Shown here: positions 1-5,560 of the stretch, piece by piece
How the letters are laid out: every line of letters begins with the position of its first letter
Numbering within the stretch: the stretch's first letter is position 1
Source: Oscillospiraceae bacterium
GTDB lineage: Bacteria > Bacillota > Clostridia > Oscillospirales > Ruminococcaceae
Direction of reading: 5' to 3'
Length of the DNA stretch: 6,007 nucleotides
NCBI GenBank assembly: GCA_029068025.1
Contig: JAIEDJ010000144.1
Location: 1-6,007 of the forward strand
Notes under the pieces: model-generated
The model's database searches: none
The model's input: the letters and a program-made list of their open reading frames with translations, nothing else
Told to the model about the DNA's origin: nothing
Made by a program: the position numbers and the translations under genes

Positions 1-1126
1 AGTGGATATGCGGCTGTGCGATATTATGATGGTGCAGACAGCGGTGCGGCGGCTTAATAAGCTGAAAACTCCCGCGATTATCATGACGGACTAGAACCAC
101 CATTCCCCCTCCGCAAGCTACAAGAAAATCTACGAGCGATTTCCGAGCGTTCTCCGCGTGGGAGTTACCGCAACGCCCGCGCGATTAGGCGGCGCTGGTC
201 TCGGCGATGTCAACGACAAGTTGATAATCGGCGTTTCGGCGAAGTGGCTTATCGAAAATCACTGCCTTGCACCATACGATTATTACGCGCCCGACGTCGC
301 CGATCTGACGCAGCTGAAAACGCGGCGCGGCGAATACGTCACCGCCGACATCGAAAAGGCGATGATAAAAAAGGCGGTTTTCGGCGACGTTATCAAGTAC
401 TACAAGAAGCTCGCCAACGGTAAAAAAGCAATATGTTACTGCGCTTCCGTGAACCACAGCAAGGCTACCGCCGAGAGCTTTCGTGCCGCGGGAATAGCGG
501 CGGCGCATATCGACGGCGACACTCCGAAAGAGCTCCGCTCGGCGATAATCGGGAAATTCCGCGACGGAGAAATAACGGTGCTTTGCAACGTCGACCTGAT
601 AAGCGAGGGCTTTGATGTTCCCGACTGCGAGTGCGCGATATTGCTCCGCCCTACGCAGTCTCTGACGCTGTATATTCAGCAGTCGATGAGGGCAATGCGA
701 TACCGGGAAAACAAACACGCCGTGATTATCGATCATGTCGGCAATTACGCGCGGTTCGGACTTCCGGACGACGACCGCGAATGGACCCTCGAGGGCAAAC
801 CGAAAACGCGGAAAAAGCAGACGGAGGAGGACGTAAAGGTCAAGCAATGCCCCGAATGCTTTTACACGTTTGTTCCGCCGGAGGAAAAAGACTCGCCGCT
901 TGTCTGCCCGAATTGCGGTTATGAGTTCCCGAAAAAGGAGCGCCGCGAGATCAAGACCGAAAGCGCCGAGCTGCAAAAGATCGAGGGGTTCAAGCTGGAC
1001 ACGCAAACGCCGTCAGACTGCCGCTCATACCGTGAGCTTCTGGACTACGCCAAGCGGCATAACTACAAGCCCGGGTGGGCGTATTATCAAGCTAAGGAGA
1101 GGGGGTTAATCGAGCGCAGCAGCTAA
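1..1126 (+). pseudogene. Phage DExH-box (SF2) helicase, 3' part, interrupted by an amber codon in Walker B
   Basis: An ATP-dependent superfamily 2 DNA helicase of the kind found in phage replication modules, open at the left edge with its reading frame starting at base 2. Visible in order: MTD-stop-NHHS (Walker B, expected D-E-x-H-H, bases 83-106), SPSASYKKIYERFP, GVTATPAR (motif III, from 158), the second RecA-like domain with CNVDLISEGFDVP (motif V, about 584-622) and QQSMRAMRY (motif VI, 677-703), then IIDHVGNYARFG. A C-terminal zinc ribbon has CPEC (848-859) and CPNC (905-916). The frame is open on both sides of TAG at 92-94, which sits where the catalytic glutamate codon is expected; one base change from GAG would give it. 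The first in-frame start after the stop, GTG at 158, has no ribosome site and would give only the C-terminal half, so I do not treat it as a gene start. The gene probably yields no active helicase, unless TAG is suppressed or is a sequencing error. Family call is confident; status as a pseudogene is inferred. Confidence 0.85.
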
Positions 1127-1127
1127 A

Positions 1128-1156
1128 GATTTTGTGAAGTCGACTTCACAAATTGG
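1128..1156. repeat. Palindromic element, copy 1 (perfect 22-bp palindrome at 1131-1152)
   Basis: The left half TTTGTGAAGTC is followed directly by its exact reverse complement, centred on GTCGAC. With flanking bases GAT and TTGG it forms a 29-nt block that recurs at 2123-2151 with 25 of 29 bases the same. It starts 1 nt after the helicase stop codon and ends 23 nt before the nuclease ATG. Full two-fold symmetry suits a dimeric DNA-binding protein. As RNA it could form a 9-bp stem with a TCGA loop. There is no T-run to make it a terminator. Confidence 0.85.
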
Positions 1157-1179
1157 CAGAGTTGCTATGCGTTTTAAAT

Positions 1180-1542
1180 ATGACGGAAGAACATAAAATT
1201 CAGAACGAGATACGCGCCGCGTGCTCGGACATCGCGGTGCTGTTCCGCGCCAACGTCGGCAGCGGTCACACGTTCGATGGGCGGTATTTCGAGACGGGTC
1301 TGCCGAAAGGCTTTTCGGACCTGTTCGGATTTCGATTGTCGGACGGCAAGGCGGTGTTTATCGAGGTGAAAACGGAGGCGGGAAGAGTCTCCGCCGAGCA
1401 GAAAATTTTTATCGGAAAAATGCGCGGATACGGCGCTCTAGCGGGTGTCGCGAGAAGCGTTGAGGACGCGAGAAATATTATTGAAAGCGCAACAGCCTCA
1501 AAGATGAAGCAGAGGAACGAAGTGACGGTTGCGAATCTTTGA
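1180..1542 (+). CDS. VRR-NUC domain nuclease
   Basis: A 120-aa standalone VRR-NUC protein, a PD-(D/E)xK-fold nuclease common beside helicases in phage replication modules, where it probably processes branched or replication-intermediate DNA. Motifs seen: E10 in QNEIR, GFSDLFGFR (D47), FIEVKT (E62 and K64, the E-x-K pair) and SAEQ (Q74), followed by GALAGVARSVEDA, typical of the family's C-terminal end. Length is normal for the small phage version. I chose ATG at 1180 because it is the first ATG and shares the 11-nt context TTTTAAATATG with the start of the next gene. Unlike that gene it has no clear Shine-Dalgarno. In-frame TTG codons at 1153 and 1162 are weaker alternatives. It follows the palindrome by 27 nt and is co-directional with the helicase remnant. 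Fold and active site are confident; the substrate is unknown. Confidence 0.85.
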   Translation: MTEEHKIQNEIRAACSDIAVLFRANVGSGHTFDGRYFETGLPKGFSDLFGFRLSDGKAVFIEVKTEAGRVSAEQKIFIGKMRGYGALAGVARSVEDARNIIESATASKMKQRNEVTVANL

Positions 1543-1570
1543 GGTAGCGTTGTTGCGCGTATTAAAATAA

Positions 1571-1575
1571 GGAGG
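1571..1575 (+). promoter_or_regulatory. Strong ribosome binding site for the DUF669-type gene
   Basis: AAGGAGG ending at 1575 lies 9 nt before ATG 1585 and fixes that start. It contrasts with the neighbouring nuclease and CHC2 genes, which have weak or no Shine-Dalgarno and instead follow palindromic elements. This suggests the single-strand binding protein is translated more strongly than they are. Confidence 0.8.
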
Positions 1576-1584
1576 ATTTTAAAT

Positions 1585-2124
1585 ATGTTTAAGACAGACA
1601 CAAACAAGGCAACCGAGGGCGGTACGCTCAAGCCCGAGGGCGATTACGAGGTAATTATCCTGAAAGCCGAAAAGACGACAACGCCAAACAGAAAGGAAAA
1701 AATCGCGGTCAGATATGTTATCAGGAACGACGTTGACCAGAGGTTCAAAAACGGCTTGATCTTCGACGATATCTGGAAAAAGCGCGAGCCGAACGAGGAC
1801 GATCTGTCCGTGGACGGGTTCAATTTCGGGCAGCTTATGGCGCTGGCGCGTGCGGCGCGTCTGCCCGATGGAAAGGAATATGAAAGCCTTGACGCGTTCC
1901 TCGCGGAGCTTGTCGGGAAGCCGCTTAAGGTGCATTTGTACCACGATGATTACAATGACAAATATTACGAGAAGGTTGACATTAGATACCAGACGGACTT
2001 TCCCGATGTAAGGCACGTTCAGAAAGTGAGCGCACCGAGCGCTGCGGGATATGCCGCGCCGCCCGCCGCCGATTTCGCAGCACAGAACACAACGGCGTCA
2101 AGCGATGACGATTATCCGTTTTGA
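1585..2124 (+). CDS. DUF669-type phage protein, probable ssDNA-binding protein with SSB-like tail
   Basis: A 179-aa protein resembling the DUF669 family of phage replication modules, thought to act as a single-stranded DNA-binding protein. The N-terminal two thirds (about 1-140) are a compact mixed alpha/beta region beginning with an EGDYEVIILKAEKT strand pattern and containing FDDIWKKREP and FNFGQLMALARAARLP. From about residue 145 there is a low-complexity linker rich in Ala and Pro. The last six residues, DDDYPF, closely match the DDDIPF-type acidic tip by which bacterial SSB recruits partner proteins. The layout of folded domain, flexible linker and acidic tip is that of an SSB. The gene lies between the nuclease and the CHC2 protein, consistent with coating DNA exposed by the helicase and feeding the primase. 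Family assignment is from pattern memory and is fairly sure; the ssDNA role is inferred. Confidence 0.78.
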   Translation: MFKTDTNKATEGGTLKPEGDYEVIILKAEKTTTPNRKEKIAVRYVIRNDVDQRFKNGLIFDDIWKKREPNEDDLSVDGFNFGQLMALARAARLPDGKEYESLDAFLAELVGKPLKVHLYHDDYNDKYYEKVDIRYQTDFPDVRHVQKVSAPSAAGYAAPPAADFAAQNTTASSDDDYPF

Positions 2125-2151
2125 TTTTGTCCAGTCGACTAGACAAATTGG
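2123..2151. repeat. Palindromic element, copy 2 (22-bp palindrome at 2126-2147, one mismatch)
   Basis: Second copy of the element at 1128-1156. The core reads TTTGTCCAGTC then GACTAGACAAA, symmetric except for one C/A pair. Compared with copy 1, the pair at arm position 6 changed from G-C to C-G, keeping symmetry, while position 7 changed from A-T to C/A. It overlaps the stop codon of the DUF669-type gene (2122-2124) and ends 9 nt before the ATG of the CHC2 gene. The conserved right flank ACAAATTGG then stands where a Shine-Dalgarno would be expected. Confidence 0.85.
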
Positions 2152-2160
2152 AAGCAAGAA

Positions 2161-2745
2161 ATGAATATTTACGATACTGTTAAAGAGAACGTCACGGCTC
2201 GGCAGGCGGCGGAGCTGTACGGCATCAAGATGAATCGCCGCGGAATGTGCCTTTGCCCGTTCCACAGTGAAAAACACCCGAGCGCGATAATCGACAAGCG
2301 GTTTCATTGCTTCGGGTGCGGCGGCGATTTTTCGGTGATAGACTTCACTGCAAAGCTGTTCGGAATAACGCCGATAGAGGCGTGCAGGCAGCTCGCGCGG
2401 GATTTCGGGATAAGCGTTCCGGATAGCTGGAACGCTGCCCCGACAGTCGCACAGCTGCACAGAATACGCATAAAATCCAAGCAAAAGCAGTTCGAGGACC
2501 TTACAAAAAGGCTATTTGGGATCCTCCGCGATTATTACATAACGCTCTCGGAGAACCGCAAAAAGTACGCTCCGAAATCACCCGAGGAGCAGTTTGACGA
2601 ACGCTTTACCGAAGCGCTGCGGAATATGGATTTTGTCGATTGGGCGCTGGACGTTCTCAACACGGGAACAGCTTCGGATAAAGCCGACTTTATTGCAGAA
2701 TACGGAAGGAGGGTAATTTCAGAACTTGAAAACAAAATACAGTGA
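2161..2745 (+). CDS. CHC2 zinc-finger primase-like protein, without catalytic domain
   Basis: A 194-aa protein whose N-terminal 90 residues are the zinc-binding domain of DnaG-type primases. Ligands seen are C32 and H35 (CPFH) and C50 and C53 (CFGC), set in the typical CLCPFHSEKHPSAII and RFHCFGCGGDFSVIDF surroundings. The helical extension ending GITPIEACRQLARDFGI also fits the family. In DnaG this domain reads the template for primer initiation. The rest, about 100-194, is charged and helical and shows no TOPRIM or primase polymerase motifs; DnaG is about three times longer. The protein probably acts as the template-recognition half of a split primase with the SF3 helicase gene, whose start it overlaps by 20 nt. 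Only a weak GGAAG lies before ATG 2161, just after a palindromic element. Domain call is secure; the role in a split primase is inference. Confidence 0.88.
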   Translation: MNIYDTVKENVTARQAAELYGIKMNRRGMCLCPFHSEKHPSAIIDKRFHCFGCGGDFSVIDFTAKLFGITPIEACRQLARDFGISVPDSWNAAPTVAQLHRIRIKSKQKQFEDLTKRLFGILRDYYITLSENRKKYAPKSPEEQFDERFTEALRNMDFVDWALDVLNTGTASDKADFIAEYGRRVISELENKIQ

Positions 2746-4144
2746 TTTAACGTCCGAACAGCAGGACGCGATAGACGGACTGCTGAACGAACAAAGCAGT
2801 ATGCCCGATCGTTTCTATTCGTTTGACGATACGGGCAATGCACATAGATTTACAGATAATTACGGCGAGATATTCCGCTACAACCATGCCGACAAAGCAT
2901 GGCTGTACTGGGATAAAACGCGTTGGAAATATGATGATGACGGCGCGGTTTTCCGTGCGGTGAACGCGTCGGTCGAGAGTATGAAAAATGAGCTTGAATA
3001 TTACCGAAGCAACGGTGAAAAGGACGCGGAGGACGCGTTTTCAAAGCATATGAAGTATTCGCGTTCGCATAAGGGCAAGACGGCTTGCGAGAGCGAATGC
3101 CGTCCGATACTGCCCGTAACGCCCGGACAGCTCGATCAGCATAAAATGGCATTCAATACTCCGTCGGGAGTGCTCTCGCTGAAAAGCGGAAAGCTGACCG
3201 CGCACGATCCGAACTGGTTTATTACAAAGCTGTCCCCGGTCGAGTATGCAGAAACGCCGCACAGCTGCCCTGTCTGGGAGCGTTTTCTTGACGAGGTGTT
3301 CCGCGGCGACAAGGAGCTGATACGCTACATACAAAAGGCGGTCGGCTACTCGCTGACGGGACGGACAAGCGAACAGTGCGCGTTCTTTCTGTACGGCACG
3401 GGACGCAACGGAAAATCAACGTTTCTGGACGTGATAAGCGATATCTGCGGTGATTACGCGGTAAATATCCAGCCCGAAACGCTGATGATAAAGCCCAACA
3501 GCAACGGCGCAAGCTCTGATATAGCGCGGCTGCGCGGTGCGCGATTCGTTACCTCCACCGAGCCTAACGAGGGTATGCGCATAAACGAGGGCTTGCTCAA
3601 GCAGCTGACGGGCGAGGATATTGTCACCGCGCGTAAGCTCTACGGCAACGAGTTTGAATTCCGCCCCGAGTTCAAGCTGTGGATGGCGACCAATCACAAG
3701 CCGATAATCCGCGGCACCGATCTTGGAATATGGCGGCGCGTGCATATGATACCGTTTTCCGCGACGATCCCCGAGAGCCGCGTTGACAAGCAGCTTGGTG
3801 AAAAGCTCCGCGCCGAATACCCCGCGATACTCCGTTGGGCGGTCGAGGGCTCCCTGATGTGGCAGAGGGAGGGTTTGGATATGCCGGGCGCGGTTCGTGC
3901 CGCGGTCGCGGAATACCGCCGCGAAATGGACGTTGTCAGCGCGTTTATCGAGGACCGCTGCGAGGTTCGCGACGGCGCGTATGTCAAGGCGAGCACACTC
4001 TTCGCCGCTTATGTGGAGTGGGCGGAGAAGTTCAACGAGCATAAGTTTTCCAATACGAAATTCGGCGCGGAGGTTGCCAAGCGGTTCAAAAAGGTTGCGC
4101 GTACGGGCGGAAATTATTACATCGGAATTAGTTTGCTCTGCTAA
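2726..4144 (+). CDS. D5/P4-type phage primase-helicase (SF3 AAA+ helicase)
   Basis: A 472-aa replicative helicase of superfamily 3, the C-terminal part of P4 alpha/D5-type primases, expected to form a hexamer that unwinds DNA at the origin. Residues about 40-210 match the D5 N-terminal domain. The motor follows: Walker A GTGRNGKS (224-231), Walker B region RFVTSTEPNEG with E279, LLKQLTGED, sensor 1 in WMATNHKP (N323), and the arginine-finger region GIWRRVHMIPF (R337-R338). Residues about 400-472 are a winged-helix-like tail. No archaeo-eukaryotic primase domain precedes it, so primer synthesis would need the upstream CHC2 protein or another gene. TTG 2726 is the only start before an in-frame stop at 2714; AAGGAGGG (2706-2713) lies upstream, with a rather long gap of 12 nt after it. 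ATG 2801 is the alternative and would lose 25 residues. An unusual inverted repeat starts directly after the stop. Confidence 0.9.
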   Translation: MKTKYSDLTSEQQDAIDGLLNEQSSMPDRFYSFDDTGNAHRFTDNYGEIFRYNHADKAWLYWDKTRWKYDDDGAVFRAVNASVESMKNELEYYRSNGEKDAEDAFSKHMKYSRSHKGKTACESECRPILPVTPGQLDQHKMAFNTPSGVLSLKSGKLTAHDPNWFITKLSPVEYAETPHSCPVWERFLDEVFRGDKELIRYIQKAVGYSLTGRTSEQCAFFLYGTGRNGKSTFLDVISDICGDYAVNIQPETLMIKPNSNGASSDIARLRGARFVTSTEPNEGMRINEGLLKQLTGEDIVTARKLYGNEFEFRPEFKLWMATNHKPIIRGTDLGIWRRVHMIPFSATIPESRVDKQLGEKLRAEYPAILRWAVEGSLMWQREGLDMPGAVRAAVAEYRREMDVVSAFIEDRCEVRDGAYVKASTLFAAYVEWAEKFNEHKFSNTKFGAEVAKRFKKVARTGGNYYIGISLLC

Positions 4145-4237
4145 ATGGAGGGTATGGAGGGTTTACTATATGTTTAGTTTATAAAAAATAAATTGAATAT
4201 ATAGAAGAGGTTATATACAACCCTCCATACCCTCCAT
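4145..4237. repeat. 19-bp perfect inverted repeat of ATGGAGGGT units around an AT-rich core; candidate replication origin
   Basis: The left arm 4145-4163 is ATGGAGGGTATGGAGGGTT, two tandem ATGGAGGGT units plus T; the right arm 4219-4237 is its exact reverse complement. The 55 nt between contain only 9 G or C. Further inside, TATAT and ATATA stretches (about 4167-4171 and 4212-4216) could extend the pairing imperfectly. The left arm begins on the base after the SF3 helicase stop codon. Four iteron-like units flanking an AT-rich unwinding region beside a replicative helicase gene fit a phage origin. A large mRNA hairpin regulating the downstream gene is the other reading. The repeat itself is certain; function is not. 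Confidence 0.85.
4156..4184 (+). other. Possible 4-residue micro-ORF with ideal ribosome site inside the repeat
   Basis: GGAGGG (4156-4161) is followed after 8 nt by ATG 4170, which encodes MFSL and stops at TAA 4182-4184. Spacing is ideal, but the GGAGGG belongs to the repeat unit, so this may be chance. If used, ribosomes would sit on the left arm and open the hairpin, as in leader-peptide control. Confidence 0.2.
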
Positions 4238-4267
4238 AAATTCATAGAATTGGAGGTTTTGAGAATT

Positions 4268-4648
4268 ATGGATAACATATTGGAGCTTGAACGGCAGGCA
4301 TGGCGCGGAATTCTCGATTACAGCATGCTGCCCGCGTGCGAGTTCAAATTTCTGGCGACTGTTGAACAGCTTGGTATCCGCTGCCGCCGCGATAATATTC
4401 CAGCCGAGCTGCTTCGCGAGGACGTAGTCAAGGCGCGGAAAGTATATCAGTGCGAACGCGAGCAGTTCGATCACAGCGCCGAGATGTACGGGAAGTATCA
4501 GGACGCGATCATAAAATCCGATGCGCTCCGTATCGCGATAACTAAGGCTAAGGGTGTCGATAAGCTGCCGCTCGCGCTGGAGTGTATCGAGCTGCTTACC
4601 GGAGAGGGCGGCTTTGCGGCTAGGAATTTGAGAGATATGGAGGATTGA
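4268..4648 (+). CDS. Phage protein of unknown function, helical
   Basis: A 126-aa soluble protein I cannot assign to a named family. It is almost entirely predicted helix, highly charged, with four Cys (24, 39, 61 and 105) in no zinc-binding arrangement and no membrane segment. The middle, about 45-90, looks able to form coiled coil (EDVVKARKVYQCEREQFDHS). Small helical proteins of this general layout (LPACEFKFLA, charged helices, a late Cys-Ile-Glu-Leu-Leu segment) are common in Clostridia prophages after the primase and are uncharacterised. I chose ATG 4268 because GGAGG at 4252-4256 lies 11 nt upstream; TTG 4250 would precede that site. The leader between the SF3 helicase and this gene (4145-4267) carries the large inverted repeat, so expression may be regulated separately. 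It is followed after 2 nt by the next gene, which suggests co-translation. Confidence 0.75.
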   Translation: MDNILELERQAWRGILDYSMLPACEFKFLATVEQLGIRCRRDNIPAELLREDVVKARKVYQCEREQFDHSAEMYGKYQDAIIKSDALRIAITKAKGVDKLPLALECIELLTGEGGFAARNLRDMED

Positions 4649-4650
4649 CA

Positions 4651-4941
4651 ATGGCTAGATATATTGACGCAGACAAACTGATAGAAGAATTAAGTGCGGG
4701 GTGTATGCCGATTTGTGAAAAGGGCATTTCGGGGGTTCTCGGTGATGAAAGCTGCATAAAAGATTATATCGACAACGCTCCTACCGCCGACGTTCGCCCG
4801 GAAAGGCATGGGCATTGGAGCAGCGAAAAAATCGGATACAAAGGCATAAGGTTCAGACGGTGCTTTGGCTGCGGACACTGCGGCGTTGATGATGAATACG
4901 CGAATTATTGTGCCCGCTGCGGCGCGAAAATGGATAGTTAG
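4651..4941 (+). CDS. Small zinc-ribbon phage protein with PTADV motif
   Basis: A 96-aa protein of a type very common in Clostridia prophages but without known function. It has the usual MARYIDADKLIEEL opening, the linker APTADVRPERHGHW (43-56) and a C-terminal zinc ribbon with C71 and C74 (CFGC) and C87 and C90 (CARC), ending GAKMDS. An extra C77 (GHCG) follows the first pair and is unusual. The ribbon may bind nucleic acid or protein. GGAGGA at 4639-4644 lies 6 nt before ATG 4651, fixing the start. The preceding TTG at 4645 overlaps the upstream stop and is less likely. The gene stops with TAG right after the usual family end, evidence that TAG is a normal stop in this element. Confidence 0.82.
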   Translation: MARYIDADKLIEELSAGCMPICEKGISGVLGDESCIKDYIDNAPTADVRPERHGHWSSEKIGYKGIRFRRCFGCGHCGVDDEYANYCARCGAKMDS

Positions 4942-4983
4942 GACTATGTGCAAAAAACGTGTTGGCACTGATAGGAGGTAATC

Positions 4984-5415
4984 ATGACAGCTAAAGAATA
5001 TCTTGAAAGAATACAGCTCCGTGACGAGCAGATCAACCAGAAGCTCCGCGAACTTGAGGATTTACAGCGACGACGCACGGTCATATCGGCGGTCGATTAT
5101 TCCAAAGAGAAGTCATCCGGAAGTCGGTCGCACGAGGCTCCGTTTGAAAAGCTCTCGGATAAGATCACCGATCTGATCGCCGAGATAAACCGCGAGATCG
5201 ATTTGTTCGTAACAGAGAAGCATGAGATCATAAATCAGATACAGGCGCTTGGTGACTGCAAGTATGTTAAGCTGTTGTATAAGCGCTATGCGGAGTATAA
5301 AACGCTTGGAGCTATTGCCGACGAGACGGGGTACACATACCAGTATATCGTTGAACTCCACGCCCGCGCGCTGAAAGATTTTGAAATTACCTATAAAAAC
5401 CTATTGCAATTTTGA
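4984..5415 (+). CDS. DUF1492 / ArpU-like phage transcriptional regulator
   Basis: A 143-aa protein of the DUF1492 family, related to ArpU/RinA-type activators that switch on late phage genes. It opens with MTAKEYLERI, has two long helices likely to form a coiled coil (about 8-32 and 52-90, including DLIAEINREIDLFVTEKHEI), and ends in a helix-turn-helix like sigma factor region 4 (about 93-135: KLLYKRYAEYKTLGAIADET then YTYQYIVELHARALKDF). Residues about 38-52 are a Ser-rich linker, usual for the family. AGGAGG (4973-4978) lies 5 nt before ATG 4984. In phages this gene normally ends the early block and is followed by HNH or terminase genes; here it is followed by a terminator and a convergent gene, so its usual target operon is not adjacent. 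Family call is from sequence resemblance. Confidence 0.87.
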   Translation: MTAKEYLERIQLRDEQINQKLRELEDLQRRRTVISAVDYSKEKSSGSRSHEAPFEKLSDKITDLIAEINREIDLFVTEKHEIINQIQALGDCKYVKLLYKRYAEYKTLGAIADETGYTYQYIVELHARALKDFEITYKNLLQF

Positions 5416-5432
5416 TTTTGATGTGGTATCAT
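5404..5432 (+). promoter_or_regulatory. Candidate sigma-70-type promoter with extended -10
   Basis: TTGCAA (5404-5409) and TATCAT (5427-5432) are separated by 17 nt, and TGG directly before the -10 supplies a TGn extension. It overlaps the end of the DUF1492 gene. A start near 5438-5440 would give a transcript of about 100 nt ending at the terminator at 5510-5540. No protein gene lies between. Confidence 0.45.
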
Positions 5433-5438
5433 ATAAAT

Positions 5439-5540
5439 GTAAGCTTGTCCCAAGAATATCTGCGCGGCAGGCTGAATATACTTAATATCGGGTGATAAAC
5501 ACAAGCAAAAAAAATGAGACGTTTTATCCGTCTCATTTTT
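5439..5540 (+). ncRNA. Candidate small non-coding RNA
   Basis: About 100 nt between a promoter-like sequence and an intrinsic terminator with no credible ORF (the ATG at 5437 is followed at once by TAA). The sequence can fold: GCTTGT (5443-5448) pairs with ACAAGC (5501-5506), CCC (5449-5451) can pair with GGG (5490-5492), and CTGC (5460-5463) pairs with GCAG (5467-5470) round a GCG loop. The terminator hairpin would close the 3' end. I recognise no known RNA family. It could equally be only the 3' untranslated region of the DUF1492 transcript. Confidence 0.3.
5510..5540. terminator. Bidirectional intrinsic terminator
   Basis: AAAAATGAGACG (5510-5521) pairs perfectly with CGTCTCATTTTT (5529-5540) round a 7-nt loop, 12 bp in all. 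The plus strand ends in five T; the minus strand reads into eight T (complement of A at 5507-5514). It lies between convergent genes, 94 nt after the DUF1492 stop and 20 nt after the stop of the minus-strand membrane protein gene, so it probably serves both. Confidence 0.92.
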
Positions 5541-5560
5541 ATGTTGGCTTTATAGCTGAA

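Noticed and set aside
92..94. TAG recoded to glutamine (alternative genetic code)
   Set aside because: Only one internal TAG is seen, glutamine would not restore the catalytic residue, and another gene (4651-4941) ends naturally at TAG after the usual family terminus.
158..1126. Separate 322-aa gene starting at GTG 158
   Set aside because: Homology-like motifs continue upstream in the same frame to the window edge, and GTG 158 has no ribosome site; it is the 3' part of the interrupted helicase gene.
1131..1152. Palindrome as an intrinsic terminator
   Set aside because: No T-run follows either copy, the downstream genes are co-directional and closely spaced, and the full two-fold symmetry is more like a protein site.
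3416..4042. Long open frame on the minus strand opposite the SF3 helicase (208 aa), and similar minus-strand frames at 185-1006 and 1579-2016
   Set aside because: They are mirror frames of well-supported plus-strand genes, arise from GC-rich codon use and show no family motifs.
4145..4177. Leader peptide beginning MEGMEGLLYV at ATG 4145
   Set aside because: There is no ribosome site before it, and the same MEGMEG can be read on the other strand because the arms are inverted copies; it is a by-product of the repeat.
4145..4237. Small mobile element (MITE) with terminal inverted repeats
   Set aside because: No target-site duplication is visible: the bases outside the arms (TCTGCTAA and AAATTCAT) do not match, and the insertion would lie exactly at the stop codon. 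Not excluded, but an origin or RNA element fits better.
4211..4651. 146-aa minus-strand frame ending in MEGMEGCI
   Set aside because: It is antisense to the gene at 4268-4648, which has a good ribosome site; its end is just the inverted repeat read in reverse.
5443..5506. tRNA-like or attachment-site sequence after the DUF1492 gene
   Set aside because: No T-loop, anticodon arm or CCA-type acceptor pattern can be laid out, and no matching direct repeat occurs in the window.
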